Positions 53,496 to 62,764 of a DNA stretch of 64,000 nucleotides are shown one piece after another. Below the pieces are notes generated by a model. That model did no database searches and was not told the origin of the DNA. It saw only the letters and a program-made list of their open reading frames with translations. A program made the position numbers and the translations under genes. Every line of letters begins with the position of its first letter. The first letter of the stretch is position 1. Source of the DNA: Heloderma charlesbogerti (lineage: Eukaryota; Chordata; Lepidosauria; Squamata; Helodermatidae); assembly GCA_026122225.1 (NCBI GenBank), contig JANEZZ010002204.1:1-64000 (forward strand), in the 5' to 3' direction.

Positions 53496-53850
53496 AAGCA
53501 CGCGCACATCCAGCCCTTTGCTTGTTGCTGAGGAAACAGGGGCTGCTGAGGAAGCTATGTGATCAGTAGCCAGAAGAAGACATGGGGCTGTCGAGAGCTG
53601 TGATTGGACAGGAGGGAAATACAAACACCGCCGTATATGGACAGGCAGGGGAGGGGACTATGACCAGATATGGTAGCAAAGGCAGAAAATCAGAGCACAT
53701 TAAGGGGAAATACCGGGATATCAGGGTTTTGAAAGTGGGAGCACGGACGTGGGGAATTCTGGTTCCTATTTGAGGCGGTTACTGCGTAGTGTGAAAGACG
53801 GGCAGTGAAACCTCATTGGAAGCGAAAAAACCTGTAAGTGTAGATCGGCC

Positions 53851-54501
53851 ACTGGAGTCAGCAGGTCTTATGTTTTAGTAAGTGCCTTTGCCATTTTGTT
53901 TATCATTCTCTCTGATGGTGAACTCAGGTGGTTGAGTGCTGACAGGATTGGAGCCAAAGTGAGGCCACTGAGAAACAAGAGTGATATATCAGCAGGCTCA
54001 GGTGAACCCTAGTAGTTCTGAATGAACCTCAGGTCCATTTAGAGTCTACTCAGAGTAGAGCTTTTTGTGTACTGGCTCCCTCTCTGTGCAATTCCCTACT
54101 GGTTGATGTCAAGTAGGTGCCAACATTGCTTTGTTTTCCACATCTGTGAAATACATTTTTATTTAAACAAGCTTTTCCTGACTAGCCAAGGTTTTATTGG
54201 TATAACTCGATTTAAAATACTTTTATTCTTTTGTATTTTGATTCTTCTTTCTTTAGTATTCATAGCTCAGAAATATTTTTTTAGATCTAGAGCAGTTCAT
54301 AAATTTTGCAAATAAATACCCTGGGGCATGCAGAAATGTAAAATATTTTTAAAAACTCAAATGTGAATCCCTCCCCCCACCTCAAAACCAGCTCAATGAG
54401 GATAAAGCATACTCGGTGGCCTCCAGGAACCATGGAATGTATGTTTTGTTTGTTGAAAGTGTTTGTTGAAAATTGATCTGTTTGACCCTCTTACAGTTTA
54501 T
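53851..54501. other. Non-coding interval, no gene recognised
   Basis: AT-rich sequence with T-runs. No convincing coding frame, RNA gene or repeat edge was seen. Confidence 0.45.
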
Positions 54502-54509
54502 AGTATCCT

Positions 54510-55638
54510 TAGGGATGGCGGATTTAAAGTATTTTAAATCGAGAATTTCTCCCCAAAACTTTGGGGGGCCGAGCGCACCCCCCCGCCCCCCGCACCCCCC
54601 CCGGACGGGACTTACCTTTGCTGAATGTCCCTCCTGGCGGTGGGTCCGGCTGGCGGTTCAGCGGGTGTTCATGCGGGGCGGGAGCGGCAGCCGGTCTTTC
54701 GACCAGCTGCCGCCGCCGCAATTCCAATCAAAGGAAAAAAAAAATGCCCCCGTGATAGGCTACGTGACGATTAATGTAGCCTATCACGGCTAGATTTGCA
54801 AAGTCAGCCATGATAGGCTACGTAAATCGTCACGTAGCCTATCACGGGTGACTTTAAAAAAAAAAAAAAGCGCGTACGGATAATGGCGGCCCCCGTGTGG
54901 GGCGGGAGCAGCAGCCGGTCTTTCGACCGGCTGCCACCGCCGCCATTCCAATCAAAGGAAAAAAAAAAACGCCCCCGTGATAGGCTACGTGACAATTAAT
55001 GTAGCCTATCATGGCTAGATTTGCAAAGTCAGCTGTGATAGGCTACGTAAATCGTACGTAGCCTATCACGGGTGACTTTAAAAAAAAAAAAAAGCGCGTA
55101 CGGATAATGGCGGCCCCCATAGGGAGCCGCCATTCCCGTTCCTTATTTGGTCGCTGTAGTCTACGTAAAGATTTACATAGACTACGGCGAAAATAAGGGT
55201 AACGCTATTTGCGTTGGCCTTATTTTCGCCGTAGTCTACGTAAAGATTTATGTAGACTACAGCGACCAAATAAGGAACGGGAATGGCGGCTCCCTATGGG
55301 GGCCGCCATTAGCGTATGCGCTTTTTTTTTTTTTAAGTCACCCGTGATAGGCTACGTGATGATTAACGTAGCCTATCACGGCTGACTTTGCAGATCTAGC
55401 CGTGATAGGTTACGTTAATCGTCACGTAGCCTATCACGGGGGCGTTTAAAAAAAAAAAAAAAACTTTGGAGTTCGCGGCCGGGCAAGGCGGGAAGCCTCC
55501 TCCCCGGCCTGAATTTCGGCCGGGCGAGGTGGGAAGCCTCCCCCCCCCGGCCTGAACTTAGCAGGGGGAGCAGCGAAGCGCCTCCGCCCCACCGCGAACA
55601 AGCTTCGGCGACAGGTAAGTGACTTTCGTCCACCCCTA
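54510..55638. mobile_element. hAT-type foldback element, copy F (1129 bp)
   Basis: The termini are TAGGGATGG and CCACCCCTA with perfect duplications AGTATCCT (54502-54509 and 55639-55646). It has the same arm pair as copy A. Outward donors are ACTTACCT at 54610-54617 (minus strand) and AGGTAAGT at 55613-55620. The left half contains an internal duplication: the segment with GCAGCCGGTCTTTCGACC, poly(A) and two GATAGGCTACGT palindromes occurs twice (about 54690-54880 and 54900-55095). Central TAGTCTACGTAAAGA palindromes surround the symmetry point. No coding capacity. Confidence 0.95.
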
Positions 55639-55646
55639 AGTATCCT

Positions 55647-56836
55647 CGACAAGGGCATGGCCAGCTGGCACCCTAACCATGAACACTGCTATTAGGGGGT
55701 GAGGTGACACTGCAACATTTTGTTGCAGTTCCCACTTGTTTCCCTTAAGTCTGACATGTGTATATAGGGGCAGCGGGGCAGGGGTTATTGCACAGTTTGA
55801 TCCAGCAGTTCAGTTTGCCTTTGGAAACTGAAATGTTCTGCCTTTCTCTTGAAGTGTTGCCTTATCCATGGCTTTACCACTCCCTTATTGCTCAGACTCT
55901 TAGAAGGAAACAGGAAGAAAGAGCCCCCAAGGAAGATGAGGATCTTAGGCTTCTTTCAACTGATTTTACAGGTCTCTTACCCACCTGCTATGAAGTGGAG
56001 AGGTGACGTGGGAGTGGCAAAATTTGTGGTGTTCCAGACACTGAGGCTAGTTTAGGACAAGCCTGGGCACTCTCCACAAATCAAGTAGTATTGTGTTGAC
56101 ACTCATACCAGGCAATAAAATGTCTGCAACAAATAGCAAGGAATGCAGACTGCAAGGTAGAAAAAAAATCACATCATAGCTGAAGAAATGTATTTGTACC
56201 AGTTCAGTTTACTGACAAAGGAAAATGTCAGGACAATGTGTCAAGGTTGGATGACCTAATTCTTTGCATTTCCAGCAAGTACACCTTGCACTGTATCTGT
56301 TACTATGTTCAGTCTGAACTCAGGGAAAGACGGAAATGTACCCAGGAAATTGGCAATTAACAAGGTGTCTCTTTCACATGTTTATATGATTAATCAATAA
56401 TCACTTGAAGTCTTCTGGGTGGAGTTTGCATTTTGCCACTTGAGGGCATCCTACCATTATATTCTGTAATAGAGCTCCACTTCCCAATTTCCATAAAAAA
56501 ATAATTGGCCTCTTCCGGAAAGAGGTAAAGGGCCAGAATTGCAGATGCAGCTCAGGAAATTATAATGTGCCATGATAAATGGGTATTTCCTAGAAAAACA
56601 GATCTCAGAAAACTGGATGGCAAGAAATAATAAATCAACAGCCAAAAATAAATGGCAGATATAGGAGACAGGAGCTTATGTCAAAACCAAAACAGACTTT
56701 TAGAAATGGGCAGTGATTACACAGAGGAGACAGATGACATTGTGCTTTATCTGTATGGCCAAAGTTGTGTCAAACGTGTGTGCGTGCGCATGTGTATACC
56801 TCTGTATTTATTAAATATGCACAACAGTTTCCTTTT
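55647..56836. other. Non-coding interval, no gene recognised
   Basis: Short frames such as 55758-56006 show no family resemblance. No RNA gene, microsatellite of note or transposon edge was found. Confidence 0.45.
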
Positions 56837-56844
56837 ATTACTTG

Positions 56845-57238
56845 TAGGGATGCTGGAGAAATTTGAGATGAACTAAAATGAGCTCGGATTTCTAAGAATC
56901 CAACCTGCGGAATCTGCTGTGGAGCGACCCCCTCAGGCCGCGCGGAGCCCATGGACATTTGGATTTTTTTTTTACTTTCCCAAAATTTACTCATATAAAT
57001 TTGAAGGAAAATATGTACGTTTCTGCTGAGGAAGTGTTGAATGGAATGGGGGACAGTACGGTAATGTTACATACTAAGGTAAATTATGTAAATACTTGCA
57101 GAAATACTTATGTAATTATTTGCGTATTTTTCCAAAAAATAATATTTGCAGCTGTCTGTGACCAGTGACAGAACAAAAGGCACCTGATAATCCGTGAAAC
57201 ACTGATGGAGCGGATTTTACACAGTCCGTACATCCCTA
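56845..57238. mobile_element. hAT-type element, copy G (394 bp, divergent interior)
   Basis: The termini TAGGGATG and CGTACATCCCTA and the perfect duplications ATTACTTG (56837-56844 and 57239-57246) place it with the TAGGGATG family. Its interior is different: it lacks the GATAGGCTACGT palindromes, the ATGGCGGC segment and any consensus splice donor, and holds AT-rich inverted motifs (TTATGTAAATACTTGC, ACTTATGTAATTATTTGC). It may be another non-autonomous family using the same transposase. Confidence 0.88.
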
Positions 57239-57282
57239 ATTACTTGTCCTGTAGTTGATTGTTAGAACAATTTAATCTACTA

Positions 57283-58834
57283 CTGTGGACAAGAGGACCA
57301 CAGAAGAAATGGAGTAGCCTTCATAATTAATAATAAAGTGGCTAAAGCAGTGCTTGGAAACAATCCAAAAAACGATAGAATTATCTCAATTCGAATTCAG
57401 GATAAGCCATTTAACATCACAGTGCTCCAAATATACACCCCAACCACAGATGCTGAAGGAGCAGAAGTAGATCAGTTCTATGAGCATCTGCAGCACCTAC
57501 TGGATAATAGACCAAAAAGAGATGTTATTTTCATTACAGGAGACTGGAATGCTAAGGTGGGTAGTCAAATGACACCTGCAATTGCAGGCAAGCATGGTCT
57601 GGAAGAACAAAATGAAGCAGGACATAGGCTGATAGAATTTTGCCAAGACAACTCACTGTGCATAACAAACACTCTCTTCCAACAACCTAAAAGATGAGAC
57701 TTTATACATGGACTTCACCAGATGGTCAACACTGAAATCAGATTGACTACATCCTTTGGCAGACATCTCTACAGTCGGTAAAAACAAGACCTGGAACTGA
57801 CTGTAGTTCAGATCACAAACTTCTTATTGCACAATTTAGAATCAGACTAAAGAGAATAAGGAAGACCCACAGATCAGTTAGATACGAGCTCACTAATATT
57901 CCTAATGAATATGCAGTGGAGGTGAAGAATAGCTTTAAGGGACTAGATTTAGTAGATAGGGTCCCGGAAGAACTATGGACAGAAGTTCGCAACATTGTTC
58001 AGGAAGCGGCAACAAAAAACATCCCAAAGAAAAAGAAAACCAAGAAGGCAAGATGGCTGTCTGCTGAGACACTGAAGTAGCCCAAGAAAGAAGGAAAGCA
58101 AAAGGCGACAGTGATAGGGGGAGATATGCCCAATTAAATGCAAAATTCCAGAGGTGAGCCAGAAGAGATAAGGAATTATTTTTAAACAAGCAATGAACGG
58201 AAGTGGAAGAAGATAATAGAATAGGAAGGACAAGAGACCTCTTCCAGAAAATTAGAAACATCGGAGGTAAATTCTAGGCAAAAATGGGTATGATCAAAAA
58301 CAAAGATGGCAAGGACCTAACAGAAGGTGAAGAGATCAAGAAAAGGTGGCAAGAATATATGGAAGATCTGTATAGGAAGGATAATAATATTGGGGATAGA
58401 TTTGATGGTGTGGTCAGTGAGTTAGAGCCAGACATCCTGAAGAGTGAGGTTGAATGGGCCTTAAGAAGCATTGCTAATAACAAGGCAGCAGGAGACGACG
58501 GTAACCCAGCTGAACTGTTTAAAATCTTGCAAGATGATGCTGTCATGGTGATGCATCATGCATGCCATATGCGAGCAAATTTGGAAAACACAAGAATGGC
58601 CACCAGATTGGAAAAAATCAACTTATATCGCCATACCAAAAAAGGGAAACACTAAAGAATGTTCAAATGATTGAACAGTGGCACTTATTTCACATGCCAG
58701 TAAGGTAATGCTCAAGATCTTGCAAGGCAGACTCCAGCAATTCATGGAACGAGAATTGCCAGATGTACAAGCTGGGTTTAGAAAAGGCAAAGGACCTATA
58801 GACCAAATTGCCAATATCTGTTGGATAATGGAGA
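57283..58834 (+). pseudogene. BovB (RTE-clade) LINE, 5' part: endonuclease to early reverse transcriptase, broken
   Basis: The frame 57338-57697 encodes part of an AP-like endonuclease, with F-N-I-T-V-L-Q-I-Y-T-P and the catalytic-type G-D-W-N-A-K-V-G motif. It is closed by a TGA where BovB usually has an Arg codon, followed by a frameshift. Degraded sequence leads into 58284-58655 (K-K-R-W-Q-E-Y and E-P-D-I-L-K-S-E-V motifs) and 58678-58834 (A-L-I-S-H-A-S-K-V-M-L-K, P-D-V-Q-A-G-F-R-K-G), the early reverse transcriptase. The protein is interrupted after I-M-E by hAT copy H. Intact BovB works by target-primed reverse transcription; this copy cannot. The 5' end is truncated or eroded, and its position is approximate. 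Confidence 0.9.
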
Positions 58835-59711
58835 TAGGGATGGGGGAGAATTTCTCCCCGAAACTTCGGGGGGCCGAGCACCAACGCATTCAGTCCTCCG
58901 AAGGTTGTTCGGGGAGAAATTCTCCACCCCCCCGCCCCCCCCCGGGATGGGACTTACCTTTCACGAATGTCCCTCCCGGCAGCGGGTCCTGGCGGCAGTT
59001 CGGCAGGTCTTCGTCAGGGGCGGGGGCAGCAGCCAGTCTTTCAACCGGCTGCCGCCGCCGCCATTACAAGAAAGGCAAAAAAACAAACAAACTAGATTTG
59101 CAAAGTCAGCCGTGATAGGCTACGTTAATCGTCACGTAGGCTATCATGGGTGACTTAAAAAAAAAAAAAAAAAGCACGTACGGCTAATGGCGGCCCCCAT
59201 AGGGAGCCGCCATTCGCGTTCCTTATTTGGTCGCTGTAGTCTACGTAAAGATTTACGTAGACTACGGTGAATATAAGGGCAACGCAAATAGCGTTCCCTT
59301 ATTTTCGCCGTAGTCTACGTAAAGATTTACGTAGACTACAGCGACCAAATAAGGAACACGAATGGCGGCTCCCTATGGGGGCCGCCATTTGCGTACGCTT
59401 TTTTTTTTTTCAAAGTCACCCGTGATAGGCTACGTGACGATTAGCGTAACCTATCACGGCTGACTTTGCAGATCTAGCCGTGATAGGCTACGTAAATCGT
59501 TACGTAGCCTGTCACGGGGCTTTTTTTTTTTTTTACTTTTCTTTTGAAGTTCGCAGCCGGGGAGACGGGGCGCTTCTCCCCGGCCTGATTTTCGGCCGGG
59601 CGAGGCGGGAAGACTCCCCCCCGGCCTGAATTTCGGGGGGAGAAGCGAAGCACCTCCCCCCCACCACGAAGCAAGCTGCTAGACCAGGTAAGTGACTTTC
59701 GTACCTCTCTA
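58835..59711. mobile_element. hAT-type foldback element, copy H (877 bp), inside BovB
   Basis: The termini are TAGGGATGG and a decayed ACCTCTCTA, with perfect duplications AATGGAGA (58827-58834 and 59712-59719). Removing it rejoins the BovB reverse transcriptase frame (I-M-E-K-A-R-E-F), so insertion followed that of the LINE. Outward donors are ACTTACCT at 58952-58959 (minus strand) and AGGTAAGT at 59686-59693. Inside are GATAGGCTACGT and TAGTCTACGTAAAGA palindromes and mirror-image CCATAGGGAGCCGCCATT segments. The left-arm ATG frame is broken by TGA in place of CGA. Confidence 0.96.
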
Positions 59712-59719
59712 AATGGAGA

Positions 59720-60830
59720 AAGCCAGGGAGTTTCAGAAAAACATCTATTTCTGTTTTATTGACTATTCTAAAGCCTTTGACTGTGTGGATCATCACAAAC
59801 TGTGGCAAGTTCTTGGTGGTATGGGGATACCAAGTCATCTTGTCTGCCTCCTGAGGAATCTGTATAATGACCAAGTAGCAACGGTAAGAATAGACCAAGG
59901 AACAACGGACTGGTTTAAGATTGGGAAAGGAGTACGGCAGGGTTGCATACTCTCACCTTACCTATTCAACCTGTACGCAGAACACATCATGTGACGTGCT
60001 GGGCTTCATGAATCCAAGGCTGGAGTTAAAATCGCTGGAAGAAACATTAACAATCTCAGACATGCAGATGATACTACTTTGATGGCTGAAAGCGAGGAGG
60101 AGCTGAGGAAGAACCTTATGACGAAGGTGAAAGAAGAAAGTGCAAAAGCTGGGCTGCAGTTAAACCTCAAAAAACCCAAGATTATGGCAACCAGCTTGAT
60201 TGATAACTGGCAATAGAGGGAGAAAACGTGGAGACAGTGACAGACTTTGTCTTTCTAGGCGCAAAGATTACTGCAGACGCTGACTGCAGCCAGGAAATCA
60301 GAAGACGTTTACTTCTTGGGAGGAGAGCAATGACCAATCTTGATAAAATAGTGAAGAGCAGAGACATCACACTGACAACAAAGGTCCACATAGTTAAAGC
60401 AATGGTATTCCCCATAGTAACCTATGGCTGCAAGAGCTGGACCATAAGGAAGGCTGAGCGAAGGAAGATAGATGCTTTTGAACTGTGGTGTTGGAGGAAA
60501 ATTCTGAGAGTGCTTTGGACTGCAAGAAGATCAAACCAGTCCATACTCCAGGAAATAAAGCCAGACTGCTCACTTGAGAGAATGATATTAAAGGCAAAAC
60601 ACATAATGAGAAGACAGGATACCCTGGAGAAGATGCTGATGCTAGAGAAAGTGGAAGGCAAAAGGAAGAGGGGCCGACCAAGGGCAAAATGGATGGATGA
60701 TATTCTGGAGGTGACGGACTCGACCTTGGGGGAGCTGGGGGTGGCGATGGCCAACAGGAAGCTCTGGCGTGGGCTGGTCCATGAAGTCATGAAGAGTCGG
60801 AAGCGACTGAACGAATAAACAACAAAGTAT
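59720..60830 (+). pseudogene. BovB LINE, 3' part: reverse transcriptase core to C-terminus, broken
   Basis: The sequence continues directly from 58834 after the hAT insertion. It contains F-C-F-I-D-Y-S-K-A-F-D-C-V-D-H (RT domain), G-V-R-Q-G-C-I-L-S-P, and at 60061-60072 H-A-D-D where active RTs of this clade have Y-A-D-D. Stops occur near 59992 and 60214. The frame 60228-60818 covers the conserved C-terminal region (V-D/T-F-V-F-L-G-A-K-I-T-A-D, Y-G-C-K-S-W-T, R-R-S-N-Q-S-I-L). The 3' end is GCGACTGAACGAATAAACAA near 60828. BovB is widespread in squamates and ruminants through horizontal transfer. This copy is inactive. Confidence 0.93.
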
Positions 60831-61080
60831 GAGTAGAGGAACCAGATAAAGCTGATGCTGTGAGGAGACCACCATGAAAAGTGTTGGTAGTATTGTCAGA
60901 TACTTTTTGGCTTCCTTTAAAATCCTTGAGATGTTTAGCTTAAAGAGGAAGACGAACATCTTGTTTTAGGCATCACTTCAGTGACAACTGTCTAGATCAA
61001 GCCTGATTTCTTAGTCTTAAGTATCAGTTTTCATAGGATTACACCTCAGATAGCTTCTTGGCATTTACCCTAGAGACGTG
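60831..61080. other. Non-coding spacer between BovB and hAT copy I
   Basis: No gene or repeat is recognised. It ends at the duplicated octamer that begins at 61081. Confidence 0.5.
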
Positions 61081-61088
61081 GTTCTCAT

Positions 61089-61740
61089 TAGGGATGGACG
61101 AAAGGACTTACCTGGTCCCGCAGCTTGCTTCGCGGTGGGGGGGAGGCGCCTCGGTTCTCCCCCCGAAGTTCAGGTGAGGGGGGGAGGCGCCCCGCCTCGC
61201 CCGGCCGAAATTCAGGCCGGGGGGGGAGGCACCCCATCCCTTGCCACTGAAATTCAGGCCAGGGAGGAGCGCCCCGACTCCCCGGCCACGAAAAAAAAGT
61301 AAGGTAAAAACAAACAAACAAACCTGTGTAGGCTACGTAACGATTTACGTAGTCTATCACGGCTAGATTTCCAAAGTCAGCCATGATAGGCTACGTGACG
61401 ATTTATGTAGCCTATCACGGCTGACTTTGGAAATCTAGCCGTGATAGGCTACGTAAATCGTTACGTAGCCTATCACGGGTGTGTGTTTGTTTGTTTTTTA
61501 CTTTCCTTTTTTATTTTGCAATGGTGGCGGCGGCAGCCAGTCAGAAGACCGGCCGCCGCCACCGCCCCTGCCGAAACGCCGCCGGGACCCACCGCCGAGA
61601 GGGACATTCGCATGAGGTAAGTCCCATCCCAGGGGGGGCGGGGGGCCAGCAGAGAATTTCACCACCAATTTTTGGGGGGGGGCGAATGCGTTGGCATTCA
61701 GCCTCCCAGAGATTCATGGAGAAATTTTCCACCATCCCTA
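61089..61740. mobile_element. hAT-type foldback element, copy I (652 bp)
   Basis: The termini are TAGGGATGG and CCATCCCTA with perfect duplications GTTCTCAT (61081-61088 and 61741-61748). The arm pair is that of copies A, F and H but reversed. Outward donors are ACTTACCT at 61106-61113 (minus strand, about 17 bp from the end) and AGGTAAGT at 61615-61622. The middle has three GATAGGCTACGT palindromes, one almost perfect at 61441-61476 with 16-bp arms GTGATAGGCTACGTAA and a 4-nt loop. It lacks the central TAGTCTACGTAAA palindromes of A, F and H. Confidence 0.95.
61521..61616 (+). other. Candidate mini-exon: ATG frame open to the splice donor (copy I, right arm)
   Basis: An ATG in the context TGCAATGGTGGCGGCGGC opens 32 codons (M-V-A-A-A-A-S-Q-K-T-G-R-R ... 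G-H-S-H-E) that run without a stop exactly to GAG before GTAAGT. The arm is homologous to the left arm of copy A, which shows the same open arrangement on the other strand. The phase at the donor differs between the two (0 here, 2 in A), which weakens a shared-protein model. No host exon is visible nearby. Confidence 0.35.
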
Positions 61741-61748
61741 GTTCTCAT

Positions 61749-62144
61749 GCACTGTCAAGTTGAAACGAAATTTTAAAATTCTGAATTTGAGATACTTTAA
61801 TTATTTTTATATTTCACTGGCACTCCAGTCCTTAACAAACTGGCCACAAACCAGCACAGAGTTAAGGCCAAAGACTGATCCTAAGTATGCCTGATAGTGT
61901 GCTGGATTTAGGCCATTGCATAAGAGTCTGTTCTACTCAAATGACTGCAGTTCCAGGTAAAGTGCTTAGGGTTGTTGTCTTCATGTAAGAGCAAGGTCTG
62001 TTTTTTTTTTTTTGTTTAGGGGTTTCCATATAATGCTTTCTGTACTCACAGAACTTGAGTACAACATCTTGTGCCTTGGGTCAGTTGTGTACAGCAAACA
62101 GGTATTTATATGACCAAAAAATACGAACTGCCCCTGCAAAATTG
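61749..62144. other. Non-coding interval, no gene recognised
   Basis: AT-rich sequence with one T-run (about 62001-62012). No coding or RNA signature. Confidence 0.45.
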
Positions 62145-62764
62145 TATGGCTGTGCAGGGATCCCCTGACCCACCTCAGAGGCTGCTTCGGAGGTGGGCCC
62201 AACTTGCTCTAGGCTGCTTTGGGTCCAACCCGACCTGCTCTGGGGCCAAAGTGGGATTCGGGTGGCTGAAGTGGGCTCTTCCCCCTTCCTGACATGACAT
62301 ATGAACCCCTTGCACCTTACCTGGACCTTTGGGGTGCACGTTGTTGGCCATTTTGGCGACTTCCTCTATTTCTGGAAACTGAATCCTGTGCAAATGGCAG
62401 CTGTAAGGCCATCATCTACACAACTTCACAGGCATAAACGCCTGTAATGTTGCATAGATGACGGTTGTAAGGCTGCCATTTGTGCAGGATTCAATTTCCA
62501 GAAATAGAGAAAGTTGCAATGGGGACTGCCTCAAAGAAGCCAATGGATGCCACCATGCGTCCTGAGGGTCCAGGTACAGAGCAGGGGGCTCGCACGGCAG
62601 GGGGGGGGCTCAGCTAGGTGGAGGAGCAGTGGGGCTTCCGGATTGCTCCAAAGCATGCCAAAGCGCTTGGGAGAGACCTGACCCACTTTGGGCGCGGCCC
62701 GAATCACCCTGCTTCAGCTCAGAATTTGACTCTGGAGCTGCTGCTGAAGTGGTACACAGCCCTA
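62145..62764. mobile_element. Second foldback element family, TATGGCTGTG/CACAGCCCTA ends (about 620 bp)
   Basis: A long inverted repeat is centred near 62437. The inner arms TCTATTTCTGGAAACTGAAT (from 62363) and ATTCAATTTCCAGAAATAGA (ending near 62509) match with few changes, and ACCTGGACC and CCAAAGTGGG-type segments match further out. The ends TATGGCTGTG and CACAGCCCTA are imperfect inverted repeats. Flanking octamers CAAAATTG and GTAAATGG agree at only five positions, so a decayed 8-bp hAT duplication is possible but unproven. No transposase is encoded. Confidence 0.72.

Larger units (their letters stand above)
52669..53850. mobile_element. Foldback element carrying two inverted 5S-rRNA-like segments
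   Basis: The outer ends GGCCGATCTACA (52669) and TGTAGATCGGCC (ending 53850) are perfect 12-bp inverted repeats. Internally the two halves are homologous in inverted orientation. GATCACATAGCTTCCTCAGC near 52945 matches the reverse complement near 53555, and GTGGCTTCTCC near 53173 matches the reverse complement near 53346. Each half holds one 5S-rRNA-like stretch, and the centre (53190-53330) is a TTCGAA-rich palindrome. The target-site duplication is unclear (ACCTGG against ACTGG), so the superfamily stays open. No transposase frame is present. Confidence 0.85.
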
